A stretch of DNA of 64,000 nt, taken from contig NZ_JBHTCQ010000004.1 of assembly GCF_042665525.1 (NCBI RefSeq), positions 124,001-188,000 on the forward strand, given 5' to 3'. Both the position numbers and the translations under genes were made by a program. This DNA is from Allobogoriella alba (GTDB taxonomy: Bacteria; Actinomycetota; Actinomycetes; Actinomycetales; Actinomycetaceae). Positions 7,111 through 18,146 of the stretch are shown in pieces (position 1 is the stretch's first letter; each line of letters begins with the position of its first letter). A model generated the notes under the pieces. The model was not told where the DNA came from, did no database searches, and saw only the letters and a list, made by a program, of their open reading frames with translations.

Positions 7111-9408
7111 CTACGAGCGCGGCACCTCGCTCGACGGCCACGTGGTCTCGTGGAAGCGCAGGTACGCGAACCGGGCCGTGACCTCGGGCCTCGCACCTCC
7201 CTGCGAGACCAGCCCGATCCGTGGCGCCTCCCCCGGCTCGAACGTCCAGACGGCACCCCAGGTCCAGCTCTCCCCGTCGTGACTCGTGGCCGCCCGGTAC
7301 AGGTGCTCGCCGTCGGCGTTCAGGTGATGGGCGATCCGGAGCCACGTCTGGTCCCGGCCCGGCCGGCCGACGATGGACCCGCCGTAGGACAGGTCGTCCG
7401 CCTCGGGCCGCTCGCGTCCGAACTCGACCTGCCGGGTGCCGCCGATGGCGACCTTGCTGAGCCGGGCGAAGTCGTCGTCGTCCCGGTAGACGACCAGTCC
7501 GGCCTGCTGGAAGTTCTGCTCCTCCCGCACGTCCAGGTCGAGCTCGAGCCGCGTCTCGACCATCCAGTCCTCGTCGCTCGGCGCATCGCGCAGCAGCACC
7601 CCGGCCGGATTCTCCGGGCCGACGAGCTCCCCTTCCTCGACCGGCCAGCTCAGCGCGCCGCCGGAGACGCGGGCGTCCGCGTTCTGCCGGACCCAGCTCC
7701 AGCCCTCGAGGTCCGTCGAGTCGAAATCCTCGGTGAGGATCTCGGCGCCCGGCTCCGGCACGGGCACCGTCTCGGTCGCCTCGACCGCGGGCTCCGCCAC
7801 GGTGAGGTTGTCGAGCACCGCTCCGCCTCCGCGGAGCCGAACCGGTGCGCTCGGCAGGTCGAGGCCGCCGCGCGTCACGCGGACCTCGGCGGCCGGATCG
7901 CTCAGGTCGGACTCGGAGACCTGCGCCAGCACCTCGGGCCCGTCGACCTCGAGCACGAGGGTCTGCCACGCGGGTGCGACGGCGTACCGGTCCGTCACGA
8001 CCTCGGTGGCCCGCCCGCTCGTGGTCGCCACCGCGAGCGTCCCCGCTCGGGGGTCCACCGTCGCGACGACGGAGTCGCGACGTGCTCCCAGCGTCACCGA
8101 GACGGGCCGGTCGAGCCGGGTCACGTCGAGCCGGACGCGGACTCGGCCCTCCGGTGCGCGTGCGGCTGTCCGGGCGCTGCCGTGCAGACGCGCGGTCTCG
8201 CCACCCAGCGGGTCCGCCGGTCCGGCGACCAGTCCCCGGGTGCCGCCGGCCGCCGGGTCGTCGGAGACGATGCCCAGGGCCGACTCCGTCACCGGCGGCA
8301 CCTGCGGTCCCGCGGACGGGCCGGCCCCGGCGCGGACCCGGGGCCAGCCGTCGATCCAGTCGATCGGGTCGATCAGCGTGGGCCGCCGGTTCACGCCGAA
8401 CGGCTCCTCGAGCCACGGCCGGCCGCGGTCGATGCCGTGGTAGACCATCCAGTCACGGCCGGTCACGTCGGTCGCGACCGCGTGGTGGCCGACGCCGATG
8501 AACTCGTTCCCGTTCTGGTGGATGACGTTGGTGCCGCCGACGTAGGGATCCAGCAGGCTCTGGCCGGTGTCGTCGACGAACGGACCGAGCGGGGACCTCG
8601 AACGTCCGGACGAGACGGTGTACCCGGTGGTCGGGCCCGCGCAGCAGTTGGCCGAGGAGCCCATGAAGTAGTACCAGTCGTCGTGCCGCACCACGTAGCC
8701 GCCCTCGTACCGGTCGCCGACCGTGAGGCGAGTGTGCTCGCCGGTGACGCTCAGGCCGTCGTCACTGACCTCGGCACCCCAGAACCCGCCGTCGTAGGCA
8801 CCGAAGTACAGGTAGTTCTGACCGTCGGCGTCGGTGAAGCCGGCCGGGTCGATGGTGCCGACGAATCCCTCGCCCTCCTCCCGCGGCCGCGGCTCGACGA
8901 TCGGCTCGGGCGCGACGGTGAACGGGCCTTCCGGCCGGGGCGAGGTCGCCACGCCGATCGCCGTGTCCGGCCCGTCGTTGAGCACCGTGTCGGTCACGGT
9001 GAAGTACAGGACGTACCGGCCGTCGACGTAGCGGATGTCGGGCGCCCACAGCAGGGCGTCCTGGGCTGCGTAGCCCGGCTTGTCCGACTCGTCGAAGATC
9101 GTGCCGAGGTACTCCCAGTCGACCCAGTCCCGGGTGCGGGCCATGTGCATGAGGCCGAAGTCGCCCCCGGAGACGAGCGGGTCGGCGGTGGCGTAGACGT
9201 ACCACCAGCCGTCCTTGCCCTGGATCACCGCGGGGTCGGCGTACGTGTCCGAGAAGCCGTCCGTCACCGGGTTCTCGTACGTCACCCGGGTCTCGGGGTC
9301 GCCGGGCGCGGCACCCGCGGGCGTCGCGGCGAGCAGCAGCAGGACGGCAAGCAGCGGCGCGAGGGAGCGGCGCACGCGTCTGGGCAGCGGGCGGTGCGGG
9401 ACCATCAT
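7111..9408 (-). CDS. secreted glycoside hydrolase family 43 protein
   Basis: A 765-residue exported enzyme, probably an arabinofuranosidase, arabinanase or xylosidase acting on plant hemicellulose outside the cell. Residues 1-34 form a signal peptide (RRSLAPLLAVLLLLAATPAGA). The five-bladed GH43 domain covers about residues 40-350. Its candidate catalytic acids are Asp in TYADPAVIQ (base), Asp in LWAPDIRYVDGRY (pKa modulator) and Glu in YEGGYVVRHDDWYY (acid). A middle beta-rich region is followed by a concanavalin-like C-terminal module from about residue 545 (EDFDSTDLEGWSWVRQNAD). AGAGG precedes the ATG at 9408. There is no sugar transporter or regulator beside it, but a LacI-type operator-like palindrome lies upstream. 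Exact substrate unknown. Confidence 0.88.
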   Translation of the reverse strand: MMVPHRPLPRRVRRSLAPLLAVLLLLAATPAGAAPGDPETRVTYENPVTDGFSDTYADPAVIQGKDGWWYVYATADPLVSGGDFGLMHMARTRDWVDWEYLGTIFDESDKPGYAAQDALLWAPDIRYVDGRYVLYFTVTDTVLNDGPDTAIGVATSPRPEGPFTVAPEPIVEPRPREEGEGFVGTIDPAGFTDADGQNYLYFGAYDGGFWGAEVSDDGLSVTGEHTRLTVGDRYEGGYVVRHDDWYYFMGSSANCCAGPTTGYTVSSGRSRSPLGPFVDDTGQSLLDPYVGGTNVIHQNGNEFIGVGHHAVATDVTGRDWMVYHGIDRGRPWLEEPFGVNRRPTLIDPIDWIDGWPRVRAGAGPSAGPQVPPVTESALGIVSDDPAAGGTRGLVAGPADPLGGETARLHGSARTAARAPEGRVRVRLDVTRLDRPVSVTLGARRDSVVATVDPRAGTLAVATTSGRATEVVTDRYAVAPAWQTLVLEVDGPEVLAQVSESDLSDPAAEVRVTRGGLDLPSAPVRLRGGGAVLDNLTVAEPAVEATETVPVPEPGAEILTEDFDSTDLEGWSWVRQNADARVSGGALSWPVEEGELVGPENPAGVLLRDAPSDEDWMVETRLELDLDVREEQNFQQAGLVVYRDDDDFARLSKVAIGGTRQVEFGRERPEADDLSYGGSIVGRPGRDQTWLRIAHHLNADGEHLYRAATSHDGESWTWGAVWTFEPGEAPRIGLVSQGGARPEVTARFAYLRFHETTWPSSEVPRS

Positions 9409-9453
9409 CGGAAGACCTCTCGGACAGCGTCGTCTGGGCCGTCGCCGAGCCTC

Positions 9454-9467
9454 GCAAATCGATTACA
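9454..9467. promoter_or_regulatory. candidate LacI-family operator upstream of GH43
   Basis: The palindrome AATCGATT (9457-9464), within GCAAATCGATTACA, has the central CG typical of LacI-family operators and stands out as AT-rich in this region. It lies 49 bp upstream of the glycosidase start. The outer flanks are only partly symmetrical and no LacI gene is adjacent. Confidence 0.4.
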
Positions 9468-9557
9468 GAACGTCAAGGCACGCGGCGTCCGCCGCCGTCG
9501 GTGGCATCGCGGACGCCTCGGGTGCCGCGCCGCGGATCGCGGCGCCGGATCCCGCCG

Positions 9558-12413
<2,856 letters not shown>

Positions 12414-12419
12414 CCGGCG

Positions 12420-12425
12420 ATGATA
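12420..12425 (-). promoter_or_regulatory. -10 element of the uvrA promoter
   Basis: TATCAT on the minus strand lies 6 nt before the uvrA GTG. With the LexA box at 12443-12458 covering the -35 area, repression by promoter occlusion is plausible. Confidence 0.55.
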
Positions 12426-12442
12426 AGTCGCGTCACCGACAT

Positions 12443-12458
12443 TCGTACAGTCGTTCGA
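12443..12458. promoter_or_regulatory. LexA (SOS) box of uvrA
   Basis: TCGTACAGTCGTTCGA matches the Gram-positive and actinobacterial SOS consensus TCGAAC-N4-GTTCGA with one mismatch. It lies 30 bp upstream of the uvrA start, over the expected -35 region. It could also touch expression of the divergent hydrolase gene at 12591, but is 133 bp from that start. Confidence 0.8.
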
Positions 12459-12590
12459 GCCTGGCGTGGCGGACGTAACACTCCCTCGGGCACGCGCCGG
12501 GAGCGGCAGCCCTCGCCGCCACCCTGCCACGATACGGGGAGGCGGCCGGCGGGCCACGCCCACCGCCGAACCCCCGAGGAAGGAGCAGGC

Positions 12591-13274
12591 ATGAGCGAGC
12601 ACGACCTCGCCGACGCGCACGTCGAGCCGGGCGGTCCGAGCGCGGTCCACCGGCTCGGCACGGTCACCGTCCGCAAGGCCTCGGTCTCGGACCAGGACAA
12701 CAACGCCTACCTCGTCACCGCCGGCGACGGCACACAGCTCCTCGTCGACGCCGCGGACCGGCCCGACCGCGTCCTCGGGCTCGTCGGAGAAGGCAGCGGA
12801 ACCCTCTCGGCAGTCGTCACGACGCATCGTCACTGGGACCACCACCGCGCCCTCGCGGCCGTCGTCGAGGCGACCGCTGCCCCCGTCCTCGCGGGTGACG
12901 ACGACGCGGACGAGCTCCCGGTACCCGTCACCCGGCGACTCACGCACGGCGACACGATCGCCGTCGGCGACGTCGACCTCGAGGTGATCCATCTCCGGGG
13001 GCACACCCCGGGATCGGTGGCGCTCGCGCTGCGGGAGGGCGACGGCGACCCCTCCCCGGGACGCGTGCACCTCTTCACCGGCGACTCGCTGTTTCCGGGC
13101 GGCGTCGGCCGCACCTGGTCGGCCGAGGACTTCGCCGCGCTGCTTGCCGACGTCGAGTCCCGCATCTTCGACCGGTTCGGCGACGACACCCGGGTCTACC
13201 CGGGCCACGGCGACGACACGACCCTCGGCCGCGAGCGTCCGCACCTGCCCGAGTGGCGGGCTCGCGGCTGGTGA
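12591..13274 (+). CDS. metallo-beta-lactamase-fold hydrolase
   Basis: A 227-residue MBL-fold hydrolase related to glyoxalase II. The metal-binding motif appears as TTHRHWDHH (THxHxDH type), with later ligands in HLRGHTPGS, FTGDSLFPGG and VYPGHGDDT. The ATG at 12591 is preceded by GAGGAAGGAG. A homologue sits next to uvrA in other actinobacteria (Rv1637c in M. tuberculosis), so the pairing is old and conserved, but no function in repair has been shown. Hydroxyacylglutathione or another thioester substrate is possible; actinobacteria use mycothiol rather than glutathione, so the true substrate is unknown. Confidence 0.87.
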   Translation: MSEHDLADAHVEPGGPSAVHRLGTVTVRKASVSDQDNNAYLVTAGDGTQLLVDAADRPDRVLGLVGEGSGTLSAVVTTHRHWDHHRALAAVVEATAAPVLAGDDDADELPVPVTRRLTHGDTIAVGDVDLEVIHLRGHTPGSVALALREGDGDPSPGRVHLFTGDSLFPGGVGRTWSAEDFAALLADVESRIFDRFGDDTRVYPGHGDDTTLGRERPHLPEWRARGW

Positions 13275-13278
13275 CCGC

Positions 13279-13284
13279 TACGGT
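13279..13284 (+). promoter_or_regulatory. -10 element for leaderless pcaD-like gene
   Basis: TACGGT lies 7 nt before the ATG at 13292, and no strong ribosome site is present. Confidence 0.4.
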
Positions 13285-13291
13285 GACCGCC

Positions 13292-14047
13292 ATGTCTGTC
13301 GTCCATCACGAGGTCACCGGCGATCCTCGGAACCCTGCGCTCCTGCTGTCCAACTCGCTCGGCACCGCCCTCGAGCTGTGGGAGCCCCAGCTCGAGGCCT
13401 TCTCCGAAGACTTCCGCGTCATCCGCTACGACAGCCGGGGGCACGGCAGGTCGCCCGTGCCGCCCGGGCCCTACACGATCGAGGACCTCGGGGCGGACGT
13501 CGTCGAGCTGCTCGACCACCTCGAGGTCGAGCGGGCGCACGTCGTGGGCATCTCGATCGGCGGCCTCACCGGACAGCACCTCGCCGTCCGGTACCCGGAC
13601 CGGGTCGGGAAGCTCGTGGTGGCGAACACCGCGCCGCGGATCGGCGAGCCGGACACCTGGCGGCAGCGTGCCGAGGTGGTCACGGCGCGGGGGATGTCCG
13701 CCATCGCCGACGGCGTCGTGGAGCGATGGCTCACCGCCGACCATGCCGCCAAGCACCCGGAGACGGTCACCTGGCTCAGGCAGATGCTGCTGACCACCGA
13801 CCCGGCCGGCTACGCCGCCACCTGCGAGGCGCTCGCCACCGCCGACCTTCGCGCGGAGATCTCCCGGATCACCGCGCCGACGCTCGCGATCGGCGGCACG
13901 GGCGACGTACCGACCCCGCCGGCGGCCACCCGCGCGATCGCGGACACCGTCCCGGGTGCCCGCTACCTCGAGCTGGAGGCCGCGCACATCTCCAACGTCG
14001 AGGCCGCGGCACCGTTCACGGCCGCGGTCCTGGACTTCATCGTGTGA
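13292..14047 (+). CDS. pcaD: alpha/beta hydrolase, probable 3-oxoadipate enol-lactonase
   Basis: A 251-residue alpha/beta hydrolase. The nucleophile elbow is GISIGG (VVGISIGGLTGQHLA), the oxyanion region is LLLSNSLGTALELWEPQ, and the catalytic His lies near EAAHISNVEAA. The NSLGT and IRYDSRGHGRSPVP motifs are characteristic of enol-lactone hydrolases that open 3-oxoadipate enol-lactone to 3-oxoadipate. pcaI, pcaJ and pcaF, which carry out the next two steps, follow 1.4 kb downstream on the same strand and support the call. The ATG at 13292 has TACGGT seven bases upstream and lies 17 nt after the previous stop. Confidence 0.78.
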   Translation: MSVVHHEVTGDPRNPALLLSNSLGTALELWEPQLEAFSEDFRVIRYDSRGHGRSPVPPGPYTIEDLGADVVELLDHLEVERAHVVGISIGGLTGQHLAVRYPDRVGKLVVANTAPRIGEPDTWRQRAEVVTARGMSAIADGVVERWLTADHAAKHPETVTWLRQMLLTTDPAGYAATCEALATADLRAEISRITAPTLAIGGTGDVPTPPAATRAIADTVPGARYLELEAAHISNVEAAAPFTAAVLDFIV

Positions 14048-14067
14048 GCGGGGCGCCACACCGTCGG

Positions 14068-14073
14068 TACCCT
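14068..14073 (+). promoter_or_regulatory. -10 element for leaderless YciI gene
   Basis: TACCCT lies 6 nt before the ATG at 14080 and no Shine-Dalgarno sequence is present. Confidence 0.4.
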
Positions 14074-14079
14074 GGCGCC

Positions 14080-14367
14080 ATGACCCTCTTCGCCGTCGAG
14101 TACGTCTACGACCAGGCACGCACCGCGGATCTCGACACCCTGCGGCCGCAGCACCGGGCGTTCCTGCAGGGGCTGCACGACGACGGCAAGCTGGTCGCGT
14201 CCGGCCCGTGGGAGGACGCCGCGGCGCCCGGCGCGCTGCTCCTCGTCAAGGGCGAGAACCACGACGACGTGCTCCATCTGCTGGACGCCGACCCGTTCCA
14301 CCGGGCCCACCTCATCCTGCGCCGCACGGCGCGTGCGTGGCAGCCCGTCATCGGCTCGCTCACCTGA
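14080..14367 (+). CDS. YciI-family protein
   Basis: A 95-residue YciI-like protein with the ferredoxin-like alpha/beta fold shared with muconolactone isomerases. Visible markers are FAVEYVYDQ, RPQHRAFLQGLHDDGKLVASGPW and the C-terminal DADPFHRAHL segment. The His in RPQHRAFL and Asp in LLDADPF match the conserved active-site pair of the family. Its place in a beta-ketoadipate cluster makes a role in aromatic breakdown possible, but YciI proteins are biochemically varied and no reaction is assigned. Its stop overlaps the next gene's start by one base. Confidence 0.8.
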   Translation: MTLFAVEYVYDQARTADLDTLRPQHRAFLQGLHDDGKLVASGPWEDAAAPGALLLVKGENHDDVLHLLDADPFHRAHLILRRTARAWQPVIGSLT

Positions 14368-15347
14368 TGCGGAGGCTCCTCGGCCTCGTCACGACCTGGA
14401 TCGACCCCTTCGTCGTCGCGCTCGTCGCGATCCTCGTCCTCGGCGTCCTCGTTCCCGTCCCGGCGCCCGCCCGTGAGGTCGTCTCGGTGGCCGGTGACGT
14501 CGCGGTCACGATCCTGTTCTTCGTCTACGGCATGCGCCTGTCCACCCGCGAGGTGCTCGGCGGACTGCGGAACGTCCGGCTGCAGGGCTCGATCCTCGTG
14601 GCGACATACCTGGTCTTCCCGCTGATCGGGATCGGGTTGTACGCCGTGACCGAGTCGCTGCTCGGGGCGTCGCTGGCCCTGGGGCTGCTGTACCTGACGC
14701 TGCTGCCCTCGACGGTGCAGTCCTCGGTGTCCTTCACCTCGATCGCTCGGGGGAACGTCGCCGGCGCGCTGGCGGCCGCGACGATCTCGAACGTCCTCGG
14801 GATGGTCCTCACCCCGCTGCTGGTGCTGGTGGTCATGGAGGAGGCGGGGTCGGTGGGCTTCGACGGCCTGCGCAGCGTGCTGCTGCATCTGCTCCTGCCG
14901 TTCGTCCTCGGGCAGCTGCTCCAGCCGTTCACCGGCGCGTGGGTGCGTGCGCAGCGCCGTCTCACCCAGCTCGTGGACCGCGGCACGATCCTCGTCGTCG
15001 TGCTGGGCGCGGTCACCGAGGCCACCGCTGACGGCGTGTGGACCGCGGTCTCGTGGCGGATGCTCGTCGCTCTGCTCTTGCTGTGCGCCGGGATCCTGGC
15101 GTTCATGCTGGCCGGCACGTGGTGGGGCGGGCGCGCGCTCCGGCTGAACCGCGCCGACCGGATCGCGATGCTCATGTGCGGCTCGAAGAAGTCCCTCACG
15201 ACCGGCCTGCCGATGGCGGCCGTGCTCTTCCCGGTCGCCACGGCCGCGGTCATCGCGGTCCCGGTGATCCTCTTCCATCAGATGCAGCTCATCGTCTGCG
15301 CCTTCCTCGCGCGGCACCTCGCGCGGCGCAGCGAAGCCGCTTCTTGA
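14367..15347 (+). CDS. bile acid:sodium symporter (SBF-like) family transporter
   Basis: A 326-residue integral membrane protein with about nine to ten hydrophobic segments. The family marker TLLPSTVQSSVSFTSIARGN sits near the middle, and a second polar motif, LMCGSKKSLTTGLPMA, near residue 270. These match the YfeH-type branch of the bile acid:sodium symporter superfamily. The ATG shares one base with the preceding TGA. Placed between pcaD-like and pcaIJF genes, it may move an aromatic or organic acid; the substrate is unknown and export is as possible as import. Confidence 0.82.
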   Translation: MRRLLGLVTTWIDPFVVALVAILVLGVLVPVPAPAREVVSVAGDVAVTILFFVYGMRLSTREVLGGLRNVRLQGSILVATYLVFPLIGIGLYAVTESLLGASLALGLLYLTLLPSTVQSSVSFTSIARGNVAGALAAATISNVLGMVLTPLLVLVVMEEAGSVGFDGLRSVLLHLLLPFVLGQLLQPFTGAWVRAQRRLTQLVDRGTILVVVLGAVTEATADGVWTAVSWRMLVALLLLCAGILAFMLAGTWWGGRALRLNRADRIAMLMCGSKKSLTTGLPMAAVLFPVATAAVIAVPVILFHQMQLIVCAFLARHLARRSEAAS

Positions 15348-15393
15348 CCCCCGGTGGTGCCGACCGAGAGAATCAGTTCCCCAAGCGCGCAGG

Positions 15394-15410
15394 TGTGCGC
15401 ATTGCGAACA
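15394..15410. promoter_or_regulatory. candidate IclR/PcaR-type operator before pcaI
   Basis: TGTGCGCATTGCGAACA is a near-palindrome: arms TGTGCGCA and TGCGAACA are complementary at 7 of 8 positions around one central base. The GTTCG/CGAAC half-site style matches operators of IclR-family regulators such as PcaR. It ends 17 bp before the pcaI start. No IclR gene is seen in the window. Confidence 0.45.
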
Positions 15411-15427
15411 GGAAGTGAGCGGCACCG

Positions 15428-16123
15428 ATGCTGATCACCGAGGACGTCCGCGAGGCCGTCGACGGCATACCCGACGGGGCCACCGTGATGATCGGAGGCT
15501 TCGGCACGGCCGGCCAGCCGGTCGAGCTGATCGACGCGCTCATCGAGCAGGGCGCCACCGACCTGACGGTGGTCAACAACAACGCGGGCAACGGTGACGT
15601 CGGGCTCGCGCAGCTCATCGCGCAGGGCCGGGTGCGCAAGATCATCTGCTCCTTCCCCAGGCAGAAGGACTCCTGGCACTTCGACGAGCGCTACCGGGCG
15701 GGCGAGATCGAGCTCGAGGTGGTCCCGCAGGGCAACCTCGCCGAGCGGATCCGCGCCGCGGGCGCGGGGATCGGCGCGTTCTTCACCCCCACCGGCTACG
15801 GCACGCTGCTCGCGGAGGGGAAGGAGACGCGCACGATCGACGGTCGCAACTATGTGCTGGAGTACCCGTTGCGGGCCGACGTCGCGCTGGTGAAGGCGCT
15901 GCGCGCGGACCGGGTGGGCAACCTCGTCTATCGCAAGACCGCCCGCAACTTCGGCCCGATCATGGCCGCCGCCGCCACGACGACGGTCGTTCAGGTGAGT
16001 GAGGTCGTGGACGTGGGCACGATCGACCCGGAGGTCGTCATCACACCGGGCATCTACGTCGACCGGGTGGTGCGGGTCTCCCGCACCGTGGCCCGCGTCC
16101 CCGAGCAGGAGGTCGGTCAGTGA
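15428..16123 (+). CDS. pcaI: 3-oxoacid CoA-transferase subunit A
   Basis: A 231-residue alpha subunit of a class I CoA-transferase. It has the family motifs DGATVMIGGFGTAGQPVELI near residue 18 and VVPQGNLAERIRAAGAGIGA near residue 98. The next gene encodes the beta subunit, and pcaF follows, so 3-oxoadipate:succinyl-CoA transfer in the beta-ketoadipate pathway is the likely reaction. Other short 3-oxoacids such as acetoacetate cannot be excluded from sequence. Translation of pcaJ is coupled through a 4-bp overlap. AGGAAG lies upstream at a slightly long distance. Confidence 0.87.
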   Translation: MLITEDVREAVDGIPDGATVMIGGFGTAGQPVELIDALIEQGATDLTVVNNNAGNGDVGLAQLIAQGRVRKIICSFPRQKDSWHFDERYRAGEIELEVVPQGNLAERIRAAGAGIGAFFTPTGYGTLLAEGKETRTIDGRNYVLEYPLRADVALVKALRADRVGNLVYRKTARNFGPIMAAAATTTVVQVSEVVDVGTIDPEVVITPGIYVDRVVRVSRTVARVPEQEVGQ

Positions 16124-16809
16124 GCGCGAGCACGAACGACCCGCTCAGCCGGGACGGGATCGCCCGGCGCGTGGCACAGGACATCCCGACCGGCGCCTAC
16201 GTCAATCTGGGCATCGGCATGCCGACGAAGGTCTCGGACTACCTGGAGCCCGAGCGCGAGGTGACGCTGCACACCGAGAACGGCATGCTCGGGATGGGGC
16301 CGGAGGCGCAGGGCGAGCAGATCGATCCTGAGCTCATCAACGCCGGGAAGATCCCGGTGACGGAGCTACCCGGCTCCGCGTACTTCCACCACGCCGACTC
16401 GTTCGCGATGATGCGCGGCGGTCACCTGGACCTGTGCGTGCTGGGCGCGTTCCAGGTCTCCGCGGTCGGAGACCTGGCCAACTGGCACACCGGCAAGCCG
16501 GGCGCGATCCCCGCGGTCGGCGGAGCCATGGACCTGGCGATCGGCGCGAAGCAGACGTTCGTGATGATGGAGCTGCTCACCCGGGACGGTGCGTCGAAGC
16601 TCGTGGAGACGTGCACCTACCCGCTGACGGGTGTTCGCTGCGTGTCACGCGTGTACACCGACCGTGCCCTCTTCGAGATCGGCCAGGACGCGGTCTCCGT
16701 GCTGGAGACGTACGGCGACACCACGCTCGACAGCCTTCGGGAGCTGACCGGGCTGGACCTGGTGGACGGCGCCGCCGGTGGGCGCCCCGTGGCCGGCACG
16801 ACGAGCTGA
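16120..16809 (+). CDS. pcaJ: 3-oxoacid CoA-transferase subunit B
   Basis: The 229-residue beta subunit of the CoA-transferase. The catalytic glutamate is in LHTENGMLGMGP, the site that forms the enzyme-CoA thioester. Other family markers are YVNLGIGMPTKV and KLVETCTYPLTGVRCV. It starts with GTG overlapping the pcaI stop (GTGA). Only 12 bp separate it from pcaF, so the three genes are clearly co-translated. With pcaI it would activate 3-oxoadipate to 3-oxoadipyl-CoA at the expense of succinyl-CoA. Confidence 0.88.
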   Translation: MSASTNDPLSRDGIARRVAQDIPTGAYVNLGIGMPTKVSDYLEPEREVTLHTENGMLGMGPEAQGEQIDPELINAGKIPVTELPGSAYFHHADSFAMMRGGHLDLCVLGAFQVSAVGDLANWHTGKPGAIPAVGGAMDLAIGAKQTFVMMELLTRDGASKLVETCTYPLTGVRCVSRVYTDRALFEIGQDAVSVLETYGDTTLDSLRELTGLDLVDGAAGGRPVAGTTS

Positions 16810-16821
16810 AGCGAGGATCTG

Positions 16822-18006
16822 ATGACCGACTCCGTCTTCGTCTACGACGCCGTCCGGACGCCGTTCGGCCGCTACGGCAAGGCTCTGGCGGGTGTCCGCC
16901 CCGATGACCTCGGTGCGGCGGTGCTCGCGGCGGTGCTCGAGCGGAGCCCCGACATGGACCCCGCCCGGATCGACGAGGTGATCTTCGGCAACGCCAACGG
17001 CGCCGGTGAGGAGAACCGGAACGTGGCCCGCATGTCCGCGTTGCTCGCCGGGCTGCCGACGTCGGTGCCCGGCGTGACCGTCAACCGGCTGTGCGGCTCC
17101 GGCGTGGAGGCCGTCATCCAGGGCGCCCGGGCGATCGAGACCGGGGACGCCCAGCTGGTGCTCACCGGCGGGACGGAGTCCATGTCCCGGGCGCCGTGGG
17201 TCCTGCCGAAGACGTCGCGACCCTACCCGGCCGGCGACCAGACCCTCGTCTCGACCACGCTCGGCTGGCGCCTGGTCAACCCCCGGATGCCGGAGGAGTG
17301 GACGGTCTCGCTCGGCGAGGGCGGGGAGATCCTCGCCGACGTGCACGGGATCGACCGGGAGGCCCAGGACGCGTTCGCCCTGCGCAGCCACCGGCTCGCC
17401 GCCGAGGCGTGGGACGCGGGCCGCTACGACGCCGAGAAGGTCGCCGTGCCCGGGGTCGAGCTCGACCGGGACGAGAACATCCGTGCCGACTCCTCCATGG
17501 AGGCCCTGTCCGCGCTGAAGCCGGCGTTCCGCCGCGAGAACGGCACCGTGACCGCAGGTAACGCCTCGCCGCTGAACGACGGCGCCTCCGCGGTCCTGCT
17601 GGGCAACGAGCGAGTCGGTGCCGAGCTCGGCCGCGAGCCGCTGGCCCGCGTCGCCGGCCGGGGCGTCTCCGCCGTCGACCCGCCGGTGTTCGGCATCGGA
17701 CCCGTCGAGGCCGCGTACGTCGCCCTGGAACGGTCGGGTCACACCTGGGCCGACGTGGACCTCGTCGAGCTCAACGAGGCGTTCGCCTCGCAGTCGCTCG
17801 CGTGCCTGAAGCTCTGGCCGGAGCTGGACCCGGAGAAGGTCAACGTCGACGGCGGCGCGATCGCCATCGGTCACCCGTTGGGTGCCTCGGGCGGGCGGAT
17901 CGTCGGGCATCTGGCGCACGCCCTGGCCGCCCGCGGAGGCGGCGTGGGCGTGGCCGCGATCTGCATCGGCGTGGGCCAAGGCCTCGCCGTTGTCCTGGAG
18001 GCCTGA
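16822..18006 (+). CDS. pcaF: 3-oxoadipyl-CoA thiolase
   Basis: A 394-residue thiolase with all three catalytic residues: Cys91 (VNRLCGSGVEA), His351 (AIAIGHPLGASG) and Cys381 (ICIGVGQG). NEAFA is also present. Directly after pcaIJ, it is best read as the enzyme that splits 3-oxoadipyl-CoA into succinyl-CoA and acetyl-CoA, ending the beta-ketoadipate pathway. A general acetyl-CoA acyltransferase is the alternative. Its last codon and stop lie inside the first copy of a 61-bp tandem repeat. The upper half of the pathway (ring cleavage) is not in this window. Confidence 0.9.
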   Translation: MTDSVFVYDAVRTPFGRYGKALAGVRPDDLGAAVLAAVLERSPDMDPARIDEVIFGNANGAGEENRNVARMSALLAGLPTSVPGVTVNRLCGSGVEAVIQGARAIETGDAQLVLTGGTESMSRAPWVLPKTSRPYPAGDQTLVSTTLGWRLVNPRMPEEWTVSLGEGGEILADVHGIDREAQDAFALRSHRLAAEAWDAGRYDAEKVAVPGVELDRDENIRADSSMEALSALKPAFRRENGTVTAGNASPLNDGASAVLLGNERVGAELGREPLARVAGRGVSAVDPPVFGIGPVEAAYVALERSGHTWADVDLVELNEAFASQSLACLKLWPELDPEKVNVDGGAIAIGHPLGASGGRIVGHLAHALAARGGGVGVAAICIGVGQGLAVVLEA

Positions 18007-18142
18007 CGAGCACGAGCGAGGTACGAGCGGAGTGCGAGGAAGGCCGACCAGCCAGCACCGGGCCTGACGAGCACGAGCGAGGTACGAGCGGAGTGCGAGG
18101 AAGGCCGACCAGCCAGCACCGGGCCTGACGAGCACGAGCGAG
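18001..18142. repeat. 61-bp tandem repeat, two copies plus a partial third
   Basis: Two copies (18001-18061 and 18062-18122), identical base for base, are followed by 20 bp of a third (18123-18142). Each copy starts GCCTGACGAGCACGAGCGAG; in the first copy the TGA is the pcaF stop codon. The unit is rich in GAG and contains GCGAGGTACGAGCG, a core found again in two other convergent gaps (near 34049-34097 and 41700-41750). It fills the space between convergent pcaF and terC. Confidence 0.93.
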
Positions 18143-18146
18143 CGCG

